DNA from: Girardinichthys multiradiatus
Lineage: Eukaryota > Chordata > Actinopteri > Cyprinodontiformes > Goodeidae
DNA: 64,000 bases
Assembly (NCBI RefSeq): GCF_021462225.1
Contig: NC_061804.1
Span: 13,868,740-13,932,739 of the forward strand
Direction: 5' to 3'
The stretch's first letter is position 1, and every line of letters begins with the position of its first letter. Positions 52,874 to 64,000 of this stretch are shown one piece after another. The notes under the pieces were generated by a model, which was given only the letters and a program-made list of their open reading frames with translations, did no database searches and had not been told where the DNA came from. The position numbers and the translations under genes were made by a program.

Positions 52874-53520
52874 GTTCTCCATGACCGGACAGGAGGACGC
52901 TTTAAAATTTTGGACTGTTTTTAGAGCTCTTCCTGTTCACAAGCTCCATCCCTCTACCCTGCTCCACCCCCTTCCAGAGACTTGACCCCCCACATTAAGT
53001 TAAAATGCCATCCACTCTCTCATTTCTGCTGTTTCTTTGTAGCAGTTTAGAGACAGTTGTCCTCATCTCTCCCATGCACCGATGTGAAGTTATGAAGAAC
53101 ACTTCTGTGTTACAGGACCACAGATGCTGCGCTTTTATGGTTTTGGCTGGTTCAAAGCAGTTTTGGTGTTTTGACTTTTTATTGTACAGATTTTGTTCAG
53201 GCCGGCATTACATCATGATCCACAACTGTCAATAATTTGGAGGGACACCTACCTCAAATACAAAAAAAAACAAATGAAAAAAACTACATACTGCTCTAAA
53301 CATTTAGCAAGTAGTTAAGTTATAATGCCATATAATTAGCAAATGTTTCCGTTAGACTTACAAGTGAACTTTTGCTAATGGGGTAAATGCATTCTTACAT
53401 CTCAATTCTTTTGACTAGCCTGTCAACTTTATGTGAAAGCACTTCTTAATGTTTGTTTGTGGGATTTGTAAAAAGTGTATATACTTGTGTTTGTTTGTTT
53501 TTTACAAAATAAAAAATGGT
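52874..53520 (+). terminator. irf1: irf1 3' UTR and poly(A) signal
   Basis: About 640 bp of non-coding sequence follows the stop codon. A canonical AATAAA lies at 53508-53513, after T- and GT-rich sequence, so cleavage is expected near 53525-53535. No other AATAAA closer to the stop looked better. Confidence 0.7.
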
Positions 53521-53629
53521 TTAAAATATGAATGACTATTGACTTTAGAAACAGAATTCAGCTGCCCCAAACATAAAATTAACTGTAGTTTCACTGGTCT
53601 GCAAAAATGTCAAACTGGTTTTGATTGCC

Positions 53630-53745
53630 TGTCCAGGGTGTACCCCGCCTCTCGCCCATAGACTGATGGAGATAGGCACCAGCTCCCCCGCGACCCACTA
53701 TGGAATAAGCGGTAGAAAATGAATGACTGACTGACTGACTGGTTT
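53630..53745 (+). repeat. Dispersed repeat end, same family as 27465-27835
   Basis: GTCCAGGGTGTACCCCGCCT, GCCCATAGACTGATGGAGAT and GGAATAAGCGGTAGAAAATG then a (TGAC)n tail. It is the inverted counterpart of 27470-27570. Confidence 0.75.
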
Positions 53746-54825
53746 TGATTGCACATTATGCTGATGATGAACTGCTGTGATACCATATAACGTAATGTAG
53801 GAAATGACTAAAAATAGCAATTATAGCATTTGTTTAAATTATACTTTCTTTAACATTAATTCAAAATACACTATATGCAGATGGCTAACTGTTACTATAT
53901 TATAAAATAGTGTAGACATATTGAATAACATTCAAAATGACACCTGTGCTATTTATTTATAAATATATACCAAGTAGGACTGCATTGGCCAATTTTCACC
54001 ATGTAACCTTTAAGTGGCTAGTTATTAACCAATGCACAGTACATGTTTATTAAACAAACAGTTCCTCCATGTATTTTCTCTTCCTCATCTGGGGTTCCTC
54101 TGTAAACCCCATGGCTATTGAAGAAACAGCGCTGTTGCATAATAAACATCCCTGCATGCTGAGAACATTCAAGTGAGAATAAACAACAGTAGTTCAAACA
54201 ACTAAAATAATATGATAGGTGTAGGAAATTTATCCTTGGTAATTATGCTTGTGCAATTATATCTCATTCTTTGGTTGACAAATTCTTTTCATGCCTTTTA
54301 CAAACCTTTTCAAGTTTGTCTAGATATTTGTGGATGACTGTGGGGTACATTTGATGGACTGTTAATTTACTTGTCTCTGTAGTTTCTCACCCATTCAGTT
54401 TATGATTCCTGGAAAGGTTTCCTGCTTCTTGAACCAAGATGAGAAGCCTTGTATTTGCACTTAAATGGCAAATATAGTAAAGTGTGCTACTCAACCAAAA
54501 ATAACCATTTGAGATCTTGGATTCCTAGCTGAGTAAACATAATTTACCTTACATCATGTGACTTTATTCCAGTCTTTCATTGAGACCAGAAGGAGGGGAA
54601 ATAGAGCATTTCCTGTAAACTGATGAAAGGTAAAAAGACTGACAGTTTTTTTTTATGCCTGGACCAAAGCTGAATGTTTATTAGCATTTTTTTGTAATTA
54701 TAAACCCAAATATAACAAAATCTGGATATTCTTGGGCTACTTAAAATATTTTTTAAAATAACACGTTTTTTTGCTTTTATTTAATTTTTCTGTCCTTTTT
54801 TCTTGGTTATTCCCAGTTACGACAT
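53746..54825. other. Intergenic, nothing recognised
   Basis: AT-rich, no coding match. Confidence 0.45.
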
Positions 54826-55130
54826 GCATATCAGAATCAGAATCAGAATCAGAATCAGCTTTATTGCCAAGTTCGTACATACAAACAAGGAATTTGACTC
54901 CAGTACACTTTGCTCGTTGGTTTTGTTTTTGCATTACAGAATATACATATTTACAATGTACAATATACACATATATAAATAAAAAGGTGCATTTGCAACA
55001 TCTGTATGCTGTTGTTCTGTACTCTATTGAATGTTCAACAGAGAAACAGCCTGGGGGACGAAACTGTCTCTGTGGCGGCTGGTTTTAGTGAACAGTGCTC
55101 TGTAGCGGTGGCCTGAAGGTAAAGCTATAG
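54826..55130 (-). mobile_element. LINE 3' end with (GAATCA)n tail, antisense
   Basis: ATCAGAATCAGAATCAGAAT then AGCTTTATTGCCAAGTTCGT is the complement of the tail at 19170-19230. Beyond it CAGCCTGGGGGACGAAACTG and CTCTGTGGCGGCTGG are typical 3' UTR words of this fish LINE. Confidence 0.7.
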
Positions 55131-56639
55131 ATATAATATAGATATTTACATAGTTTCAAGAAATCTTTTGTCCTTTGCAAATGTCTTCACTTCATTATGT
55201 CTAGTTACATTTGGGTTTTGATTGGCTCTATAGCAATGTATCCAGAATCAGCAGTAGGGACTAGCGATGCTATCAATTAAGACTCCTACATGCAAGCAGC
55301 AAAGCTGTGTTTATGCTGCAAAAGCTGCCTATCCTGGAGGAGAAGCATGAAGTTATACTGATAAAGGGTTACACAAACCATTTGTGTTAAGTGTAATTTT
55401 AAATAAAATCTATTATTATTATTATAAACTCTATTAACACGGGTTATTTTTTATTCTTCTAAACAGGTTTAAACAATGTCAAATTATAGCACGTTTTTGT
55501 TTTATTAAAACGTTTTATCATAAAGTAAACTAAAACATAAAGCACAAAAAACTAAAGGACTGCAATCTGAAGTATAAGGTAAAAATCAAGTTTGTATGTA
55601 TTATGTGTACCCACATAATACGTTTAATGCTATTACAGTTTTTCAGATTCCGTTTATGCAGATTTCCAATTTTAGATGAAATTATGCAAAATTACAGCCA
55701 GCTGTGCTCAAACATGGATGGATTTTTAATATTGGCTTTCTATAGAAATAGCAGCAGCAAGAACGCTGTAGAGTACATAATTTATATTCAATCTTGCCAA
55801 AGATTTTTATCAGTAAGCAAAACAAGTGTATTGTTTATTTCTGTGTATGTAATTAGAAAACAAATTCCTGAAACGCTCTTTAGTATCATTCGGATAAAAA
55901 GACAAGCCATTGAATTGAAGGGCCCTCAAAAATGATGTGTGAATACGTGTTATTACACCCGCAGAAGTTTAATACATAAATTTCTATTTTGGACATGCAT
56001 TGTTTTCTTGTTCATTTACATTTAGCAAATAATCCAATTTTTAAATAGTGTCATTGCCTTATTTTGGTGCAAGACATAAAACTTAACTAAGGCACTCTTA
56101 GATTATAACACTTTGTGTGTAAATGGGATTTATCGCATTGTCAGCTGTCTGACATGGAACTGTGTTCTTCAGGACACATTTATGAACAGTAGGTTTGATA
56201 AATGCTTTTACTTTCATACCTCCATGTGAAAAAACTAGGTCACCCTATAAAAGCCTGTGTGTTTTTTCAACATATTTGGGTATTAAGATGTTTCGTTTCA
56301 ATTCAAACAATACTGAAAAATGTAACAAACCAAACTATGAAACATAATAAAAAATGTTAAAACGTTTTCCAAAAATGCAACAAAATGCAATTTGTGGTGA
56401 GGAATAAATTAGAAAAACCTCCATGTTTATTATCATATACAATGTTTAAATTAACACACAGGTGTATCACATCAGATACATGTAACGAGAACTCAGCATT
56501 TTGAATTAGAATCATTTTTGCTGTCATTGTAACCTGTACAATAAAAAAAAATGCCATCCAATCAATGCATTAAAAAACTAAAGGAAAAAAGCATAAATAA
56601 ACTGTTAGTTTATTTGTCTTTGTTTTTAAAATTCTGTAC
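55131..56639. other. Intergenic, nothing recognised
   Basis: AT-rich. One 110-codon plus frame (55603-55935) stands alone without homology, CpG promoter or splice context. Confidence 0.4.
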
Positions 56640-56930
56640 CATTTCCCTGATGAGAGCAGTTCAAAGAAGGTGTCCAGGATGTCCTTTAGGATGCTTTTTG
56701 CCTTCTTGAGGTGCCAGGAACTGTGCAACTAACCCCTCCAGAGTGAGGAGAGGGCAGTTGACTTTTTTCTGTGCGGTTTTTATGAACCTCTGAAGCGCTG
56801 TCCTCTGGGCCATTGTGCCGCTGCTATACTACACGCATACACAGTATGTCAGGATACTCTCAATGGAGCACCAATAAAAGGACACCTGCAGACTCTGGTA
56901 GATGTTGGTTTTCCTCAGAACCTTCAGATA
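56640..56930 (-). mobile_element. Decayed LINE reverse-transcriptase C-terminal fragment, antisense
   Basis: CCTCTGAAGCGCTGTCCTCT, CATTGTGCCGCTGCTATACT and CTCAATGGAGCACCAATAAA parallel 42043-42130 word for word with mismatches, so it is a second copy of that LINE's 3' coding end. Confidence 0.55.
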
Positions 56931-56989
56931 TATACCACCCTCTCCATACTGTCCATAATATAGTATTATTGTTGACAGAAGGATATCAA

Positions 56990-57260
56990 TTTTATTTGAA
57001 AAAGACTCGCCCTCTTTAAACCTGACAATTAGACTACTACAGTTGAGGTATGACTATCTGTAAAAAAGAAAAATCAAAGCTGAAACAGAACTGCACACTG
57101 CAACATTACAATGACCCAAAACATACCGGGTGCACATGCAAGAAACCTGTTAAAAATCTCACAGTTGAAAGTGAGGCTAACTTTCCTCAGACTGACGTCA
57201 GAGACTCACTCGTAAATGGCTACAAGAAGCATTTAACTAAAGTCAAAAGGAGTAACATAA
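56990..57260 (+). repeat. Decayed Tc1-like fragment
   Basis: CAACATTACAATGACCCAAA and CATACCGGG correspond to the QHxNDPKHT region of a Tc1 transposase (the plus frame reads CTLQHYNDPKHTGCTCKK). The rest is decayed. Confidence 0.5.
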
Positions 57261-58006
57261 TATAATATATAATGTGTTCAGTTAGAATAAGTCATCAGAA
57301 GGCACTTCAATAGACAAACAGATCCAGTTTTTATACAGAAATGTATATTCAAAACAATCCAATCATGTAGACCTCAGTTGGAAAACGCATTTTTGTTTTT
57401 ATCTTGTAGGTTAAGGTAAATATTTGCTATTTATGCTTTCTTTTCCACAGATAAATAGGATTAGACATTTAGCTAGCACAAAACAAAAATATTAAAAAAG
57501 AGAAATTAAATGACAAAAACTTTCTTCTAGAGAAAAATGATCAAAATCTGTTTATTTCTGCAGTTTTAAGGAAAAGACAAACAAAAGAACAATGACTGTT
57601 GTGTAATAAAGTTCCATTTGTAGCAGATTTAGTTAAAAGATTATGCAATATCTGGTTAACTATAAGATTATGGACTTGAGACTATAGTCTTTCAGTGCAG
57701 TGACTGCTGGCTTCAACCATTCTGCTGCCTGGAAACCTACAAACTTATTCCCAGATCAGTGAGAATAATGAAGTCTGTTTTTACAGATACTGTATAAAAA
57801 TTACCATACTGGCAAGTTTTAATATTTTATTATTAAAAAAATGATGCAAAATTTGCAAGAAACTCACTTTAAAACGTTAAGATTTTGACTAGCCTTACAG
57901 AAAAGTGTAACATGGATCCTAAAGTTTAATTTTCACGTACAGATGAATACACGGTGCAATTTTCTGTGTGACTGCCACTAGTACTGTTGCTATCTCTAAG
58001 AATATA
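57261..58006. other. Intergenic, nothing recognised
   Basis: AT-rich sequence; no feature seen. Confidence 0.45.
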
Positions 58007-58336
58007 CAGTCATATTCAATAAATTAGAATATGCATTCCGATGAGGTGATGAAGCACTTTTCGAATATAACAACCTTTAAGCATGTATTAAACATACTTT
58101 TCATTAAGCCCAAATTTCTGTATTAAATCTTTTTTTTTTTATTGGTCTGTCATAATATTGTGATCTTTAATGTGTTTTCATCAGCCGTAGGTGGAAAATC
58201 ATCATAATTAACAGAAATAAAGGCTTAAAAACCTCACTCTCTCTGTAAATGATCAATATAATTTGTTTCACGAAGTGATAGGGTTACTGAAATAAATTGA
58301 CTTTTCCAAACTATTCTGATTTATTGAATATAACTG
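58007..58336. mobile_element. Tc1/mariner-type MITE, 330 bp
   Basis: CAGTCATATTCAATAAATTA at 58007 and its near complement TGATTTATTGAATATAACTG ending at 58336 form roughly 30-bp inverted repeats; TA lies on both sides (58005-58006, 58337-58338). There is no coding capacity. Confidence 0.8.
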
Positions 58337-58639
58337 TATATTTATTTAAACTGTAAAGTATTAAAAACTGAACTGAAAAGTTATTTTAAACCTGAAAATG
58401 AAATGAAAACACATTGCACCATTATAAAAAGGTTAAAATTTTTTTATTCTTAGCAAAGTAAATGGGTAATCAGTGTATCAATCATAAACTAATTCCATAA
58501 TATTAACACTTTTGAAGATTGTGTGCAATGTTTGACATGATACACTTAGTATATATGTGGTCCAATGAGGGTGAAGTCCTTTATTAAAACACCAGGTCAG
58601 CAGCACTTATATAAAAAAATACAGGCCATATAGGGTATT

Positions 58640-59880
58640 AAAGTGCTATTTATAGACCAACACAAAGTAGTGGATAATCGTGAACAGAAACGGAAGAAGT
58701 GTAAGAGGTATGCCTTGCATTTGTCTCTAGGTTCATTTAGTCAGACGCCCCTTAATAAAATGTGGTGCAACCAGTTGCATTCAGGAGTCATCTACTTCAT
58801 CTTCATCTACTTGTGTGTAATTAAATCTCAGTATAAATCCTGCTGTTCTGTGAAGACATCAGATGTTTGCTAGACCAAGGAACACACCAAACAAGTCAGG
58901 CATAAAGACAAGTTATTCCTAATTTACCAAGACATGAGCATCCACCTAAACTGACAACCTGGGTAAGGACAGCATTATTTCAAGAAGCACTTAAGAGGCC
59001 CTCAGTAATTCTGGAGGAGCTGCAGAGATTCAAAGTTAAGGCGGGAGAATCCGTTTACAGGACAGCTAATAGTTGTGCACTCCACAAATCTGGCCTTAAT
59101 GAAAGAGTGTCGGGACTCTTTGGCAAACGTTGAAAGAAAGCCATAAGTAAGCCCTTCTACAGTTTTTCAAAAGCCCTGTCTGGGGTACAACAAATGTGTG
59201 GAAGGAGGTACTCTAGTCAGCCAAGAGCAAAATTATACTTTGTGAAACACTGTGTGTGGCGGAAAACGAACACTCTGAACACACAATCCCTAAGGTAAAA
59301 CATGATGTTGGCAGCATTATGCTGTGGGGATGTTTTTTTCTGAAATGTTCGTCTCCCGACAGAACAAACCGGAACATACAGTCAGAATAACAGTGGAATG
59401 CTTAAATCAGGGGTGGCCAAATCCAGTCCTTAAGAATTCCTGTCCTGTATGTTTTAGATGTGTTTCTGGTCCAATGCAGCTAAATCAACGGTTGAATTAC
59501 CTGCTCAAGAACTCATGTCCTCAAGTTCTGATGACTCCTCATAAAGAAACATTCATTTGATTCAGGTGTGTTGAACCAGTGGAACATCCAAAACATGCAC
59601 AGCACATACAGTAAGGGCTGGAATTGGCCACACCTTGTGGGCTTGGCCCAAAGGACTTGTAGTTCTAATCCCAACAAAATGATTACAAATGCACTTTTCA
59701 CAAGGTTTATTGTAAAAGACATGAAAACCATGTACTATTTTCCTTCCACTTCACAATTATACAATCATATGGTCTTTTGTGTTGGTCTGTCACACTAAAA
59801 TGAGTCGAAGTGTGTGTAAGGAGACAAAATGTGAAAAAGTTCAAGAGGTATGAATACATAGGCTAGACACTGTATCCACT
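58640..59880 (+). mobile_element. Decayed Tc1/mariner element carrying a nested MITE
   Basis: Left-end words ACCAACACAAAGTAGTGGAT (58657), then CTCAGTATAAATCCTGCTGT, CTGGAGGAGCTGCAGAGATT, GTTGTGCACTCCACAAATCT, GGAGGTACTCTAGTCAGC, TGTGTGTGGCGGAAAACGAA and TTATGCTGTGGGGATGTTTT follow the Tc1 transposase order. The right end is GTTCAAGAGGTATGAATACA then ACACTGTA near 59870. The frame is broken throughout. Confidence 0.75.
59407..59636. mobile_element. hAT-like MITE nested in the Tc1 relic
   Basis: CAGGGGTGGCCAAATCCAGTC starts at about 59408 and its imperfect complement AGGGCTGGAATTGGCCACAC ends near 59636. Inside are TGATTCAGGTGTGTTGAACC and CATCCAAAACATGCACAG. It interrupts the Tc1 sequence, so it is the younger insertion. 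No convincing 8-bp target duplication was found. Confidence 0.6.
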
Positions 59881-60754
59881 TAACAATATGAACCCCAAAT
59901 CCACAACGAACAACAAGAACCACAGAAAAACATGTGAAACTTTCTATATGTCTAAAATGCCCTCTATTTTTGCTGACTGTACATTATGCAGGCATATATG
60001 ATGCCCACAATCTGTCTCAGTCTCCTTTCCTTCCTTTTGTCTCAGCAGACATAGATGTGGGGAGTTCTCAGCAATCTTGTCCTTTGGAAACTGGTATCCA
60101 TTCTAAAGAGAAGAAAAAAAAATCATGATTAAAGATGTGCATTCCATTTCATGCAAAGCTTGCCTAGCCATCCTGTGAGCCTTGCATATTTCAAATGCAT
60201 TTCACAACAAGACATGATGAGTAAGCATTTATATTTTCCCCATTTCCTTCACTACAATGTTTTAGTGAACAATCTTTCATATAAAAAAGCACCATTGCTT
60301 TATCTAACAGCATAAAAAAATTGGATGGGTATTGCAAGCAAAAGAACTATGATTATTAATAATTTATTCGGTTAAATCAAGAAAAATCAAACTAAAGTTT
60401 CCAGTAATATGTTTTTAATTAATCCAATAATCTTTTAGTGTGTTGCTTGCATCATATGACAACATCCAACAAAAGCAAATGCTGGCATCCGATTTACCAC
60501 CACTTAACATTCTTTGTGTCATAAGAAGCAGATTATAAAAGTAAATAAAGATCAAATTACTTGAACAGCAAAAAAAAAACAAAAAAAAAACTCATTACTT
60601 TAGCAATAATTTTGTTTCTGCCCCTTCACAATTCTTTTGTTCATAGTGTTTCTTCATCATTGCGTGATTCATTAGACAATGCAGCCCCCTTGAAAAAGAA
60701 GGTAATTATTCATAGGAGCTCCTTGGTTTAATTTAGATCTGTGTACTTTAAAGC
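59881..60754. other. Intergenic, nothing recognised
   Basis: AT-rich, with A runs near 60570-60590. Confidence 0.45.
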
Positions 60755-62870
60755 ACAATGTTAGAGAATTGGAGAAAAATGGCGCTCTACACACCTAGAG
60801 GATTCCTACTTAATCTGGAAAAATAGCCTACTGTTGTATAAAAAGACACTTCGCCAAGCTAGAACAGCTTATTTCTCATCATTAATAGAAGAGAACAAGA
60901 ACAATCCTCGGTTTCTCTTTAGTACAGTTGCTAAACTTACACAGAGTCATAACTCTGTTGAGCCATCCATTCCCTTATCTCTTAGCAGTCATGACTTTAT
61001 GGGATTCTTCTTAAATAAAATTGATTCTATTAAAAATAAAATCTTTGACATACTCTCGAAGATGATTACTTCATCCTCAGCAAGTGAGACAACATTGGAA
61101 ATAACTGCAGAACCTGATTTGTGTTTGGACTGTTTTGATGATGTGAAGCTTCCTGAGTTATCAGAAATATTAGCTTAATCCAAACCTTCAGCTTTTAAGT
61201 TAGCTGTAATTAAACCTTTACTTAAGAAACATTCGCTTGATTGAGATGACTTGAAAATTACAGACCTATATCCAATCTTCCATTCTTATCTACAATTCTT
61301 GAGAAAATAGTTGCTAATCAAATGTGTGAGCATTTATACAGCAATGACCTGTTTGAAGAGTTTCAGTCAGGCTTCAGAGCTCATCATAGCACTGAAACAG
61401 CTCTGCTGAAAGTCACTAATGATATTTTTATGGCTTCAGATAATGGACTTGTGTCTGTTCTGGTTCTGTTAGATCTCAGCGCTGCATTTGATCCAGTTGA
61501 CCATAATATTCTCTTAAAAAGGCTGGAATATGCTGTAGGGATCAGGGGAACAGCGCTAGGCTGGTTTAAATCTTATTTGTCTGACAGATTCCAGTTTGTT
61601 AATGTAAATGATAAATCATCTTTAAACTCCAGGGTTAATTGTGGAGTACCACAGGGTTCAGTACTTGGGCCAATTCTCTTTACTATATATATGCTTCCAA
61701 TAGGTCAAATTATCAGGCAGCATGGGATACATTTTCACTGTTACGCTGATGATACTCAGCTTTACTTATCCATAAATCCTGATGAACCCAACCACTTAGA
61801 TAGACTACAAGCATGTCTTGAAGATATAAAAACTTGGATGACTTTAAATTTCTTGCTTCTAAATTCAGACAAGACAGAAGTTGTCATCTTTGGACCAGAG
61901 TCTTTAAAAAAGAAACTGTTTAGTTAATCACTTAACCTGGATGGCATTAAATTGACCTCTGGTAATAAAGTAAAAAACCTTGGTGTTACTTTTGACCAGG
62001 ACATGTCATTTAAATCCCATATTAAACAGGTTTCTAGGATTTCCTACTTTCACCTCCGGAACATTGCCAAAATTAGAAATATCCTATCCAGGAGTGACGC
62101 TGAAATACTAGTCCATGCATTTGTTACTTCAAGGCTGGACTATTGTAATTCTTTACTATCAGGATGTCCACAAAATGCAGTTAAAAGCCTTCAGCTGATT
62201 CAAAATGCTGCAGCAAGAGTTCTGATGACAATTAAAAAGAGAGATCATATTTCTCCTATTTTAGTTTCCCTTCATTGGCTCCCTGTTAAATCCAGAATAG
62301 AATTTAAAATTCTCCTCCTCACATATAAAGCTCTTAATGATTTAGCTCCTTCATACATCAGAGATCTGATTGTTCCATATGTTCCTAACAGAGCACTTCG
62401 TTCTCAGACTGCAGGTTTACTGGTGGTTCCTAGAGTCTCTAGAAGTAGAATGGGAGGCAGATCCTTTAGTTATCAGGCTCCTCTCCTGTGGAACCAGCTC
62501 CCGGTTTTGGTCTGTGAGGCAGACACCATGTCTACTTTTAAGGCTAGGCTTAAAACTTTTCTTTTTGATAAAGATTATAGTTAGAGTGGCTTAGGTTATC
62601 AGGGAGGGAGCCTTCCGCCCTGTTGGTTGGAGTAAGGGGGAGTCAGGTTTAGCCTAAACCGGCTCAGTTATGATTGAGGTGCAAACACACCCTCCATTTC
62701 TGCTACCTGTATGACCCCTTCTCTTTTCCAATGGTTATAATCAGTCTGACAGAAAGAGGTATCCCGATCCTTGTGGTTTTTAGTATAACAATGACCATCA
62801 GTGGGACCCTTTGTGAGGTGCCTTGAGACGACATTGCTGTAAATAAGCGCTATATAAATAAATAAACTAA
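60755..62870 (+). mobile_element. 5'-truncated Rex1/L2-like LINE (reverse transcriptase)
   Basis: Three plus frames in order: 60834-61178 (RQARTAYFSSLIEENKNNPR), 61322-61927 (FQSGFRAHHSTETALLKVTN, LLDLSAAFDPVDHNIL, GVPQGSVLGPILF and the catalytic YADDTQLYLS) and 61952-62584 (LDYCNSLLSGCPQNAVKSLQ, LHWLPVKSRIEFKILLLTYK). The endonuclease half is absent. Two stops near 61178 and 61925 break it. A 3' UTR ends GTGCCTTGAGACGACATTGC then GCGCTATATAAATAAATAAA at about 62850-62868. Assignment to Rex1 versus L2 is uncertain. Confidence 0.85.
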
Positions 62871-63780
62871 AACTATCTGTGTAGTTATGCTGCTATAGGC
62901 TTAGGCTGCTGGAGGACATAATGACCACTTTCACCCTCTTCGCTACATTCTGACACTATTCTCCAATTTTGCATTATTTGCTGTTATTTCAGCTTTTAAC
63001 CTTGTTCTCTCTTTTCTCTTCCTAGAAGCTACATCTGGCCTGGCTCTGTGTCTACCTGTGACACCTTTCTGGAGAGGGGAATCGTCCGAGCTTCTGCTGG
63101 CAACAACTTAATGCTCACCCTCTACCGATGATCCACATAGCCCTGTCTTTCAGTGTTTAACCCTTTCTCTCTCCTAGACATGGCGATTGACTGAGCTTTA
63201 CTGTAACTAACTCTATGTGCTCTCTTTCAGACTCTAACCTTGAAAACTGGTTCAGAGTTTATCTGTTCTTTCTTTCTAGATGAAACGATTAAAGGAGCTA
63301 CATCCATTAACATTTACTTTTCCTTCCCATATAAAGGACTCCTGGATCAGTGCTTCTGTGTTCTTTTTGTGTCTCTGCTCTGTTCTCTCAAACCCCCAGT
63401 CGGTCGTGTCAGATGGCCGCTCACACTGAGCCTGGTTGTGCTGGAGGTTTCTTCCTGTTAAAAGGGAGTTTTTCCTCTCCACTGTCGCTACATGCATGCT
63501 CAGTATGAGGGATTGCTGCAAAGTCAACGCCAGTGACTGTCCACTGTCTCTACATGCTCATCCGGGAGGAGGGAATGCTGCAAGTCACTGACTAGATGCA
63601 ATCTGCTGGGTTTCCTTAGACAGAAAAACTATTTATCCAATTTGAATAAAAAGCTAACTCCGACTGCACTGTTCAATTGTTAGGATTAATTGGAATGTAT
63701 GTACCTGACTGTTGTGAAGTGCCTTGAGACAACATGTGTTGTGAATTGGCTCTATATAAATAAAACTGAACTGAATTGAA
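62871..63780 (+). mobile_element. Second LINE 3' UTR, adjacent and in the same orientation
   Basis: It begins near TTATGCTGCTATAGGCTTAG and runs to a separate terminus, AGTGCCTTGAGACAACATGT and GGCTCTATATAAATAAAACT (63718-63765). 63390-63780 is the inverted counterpart of 28741-29165. It is either the real 3' UTR of the LINE to its left, with the 62600-62870 part inserted, or an independent truncated copy. Confidence 0.7.
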
Positions 63781-64000
63781 TTTAGCAACAAATACTTTCT
63801 TTGTTTGGTTATACTAACATGTTCTTTTTGGCAATATGTGCTTGACATAAAATGTTTTTTGGTAATGGGTCTTTAGTGTAAATAGCACTCAATTTCTGTG
63901 TAAACAGCCATCTCAAGTAAAAAATGAAAGTGGTGAGAAATGTTTATAAGATGCTATGAATGAATCACTGTCAAATTATGAGACTCGAGATCCTCTCCGA
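63781..64000. other. Window end, nothing recognised
   Basis: AT-rich sequence with no coding match. Confidence 0.5.

Noticed and set aside
55603..55935. A 110-codon open frame downstream of irf1, considered as a helical cytokine because IL5 flanks IRF1 in mammals.
   Set aside because: Single exon, no clear signal peptide, no homology recognised and AT-rich context; an ORF of this length is expected by chance in 64 kb.

Overview
The window looks like vertebrate, specifically teleost fish, genomic DNA. It is AT-rich and carries multi-exon genes with GT-AG introns. It is crowded with fish-type repeats: Tc1/mariner transposons, L1-, Rex1/L2- and other LINE pieces, tRNA-derived SINEs and a Harbinger-type element. 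No bacterial features were seen. The species cannot be named from the sequence; the repeat mix would suit a percomorph such as a killifish, but that is a guess.

Two real protein-coding genes are present. (1) The left two thirds (2999-40357, minus strand) is the 5' half of a long-chain acyl-CoA synthetase, best matched to ACSL6. Eleven coding exons (1065 nt, 355 codons) were assembled with every splice phase agreeing. They cover the N-terminal hydrophobic start, the membrane anchor, the ATP/AMP-binding motif and the F-type fatty-acid gate exon. The gene runs off the left edge, so its C-terminal half is not here. (2) At 50.1-53.5 kb on the plus strand is a complete interferon regulatory factor 1 gene. 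It has one non-coding and nine coding exons encoding 297 aa, with the five-tryptophan DNA-binding domain, a TATA box, a kappaB-like promoter site and a poly(A) signal. ACSL6 next to IRF1 recalls human 5q31, where IL3, CSF2, P4HA2, PDLIM4 and SLC22A4/5 lie between them; none of those was recognised here.

Layout. 0-3 kb: a truncated L1 copy with target-site duplication, and the last acsl6 exons visible. 3-13 kb: acsl6 exons with Tc1 copies, one of which (10658-12232) has an intact 352-aa transposase. 13.6-21.3 kb: acsl6 exons 2-7, a GC-rich block, a microsatellite-flanked module and a THAP-domain remnant. 21.6-40.3 kb: the 19-kb acsl6 intron 1, filled with Tc1 elements (one with 200-bp inverted repeats and one nonsense codon), a Harbinger-type element with TTA duplications, SINEs and LINE tails. 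40.3-40.7 kb: acsl6 exon 1 and GC-rich promoter. 41-50 kb: intergenic, with old repeats and a cluster of STAT and NF-kappaB consensus sites 1.5-1.8 kb upstream of irf1. 50.1-53.5 kb: irf1. 53.5-64 kb: intergenic with SINE/LINE fragments, a TA-flanked MITE, a Tc1 relic containing a nested hAT-like MITE, and a Rex1/L2-like LINE.

The two genes do not form a pathway. ACSL6 activates long-chain, especially polyunsaturated, fatty acids; IRF1 is an interferon- and cytokine-induced transcription factor. No convincing new multi-gene system was found. The most useful observations are the complete exon structures, the kappaB/GAS cluster, the single gate-type exon in acsl6, and the very dense layering of transposons of different ages.
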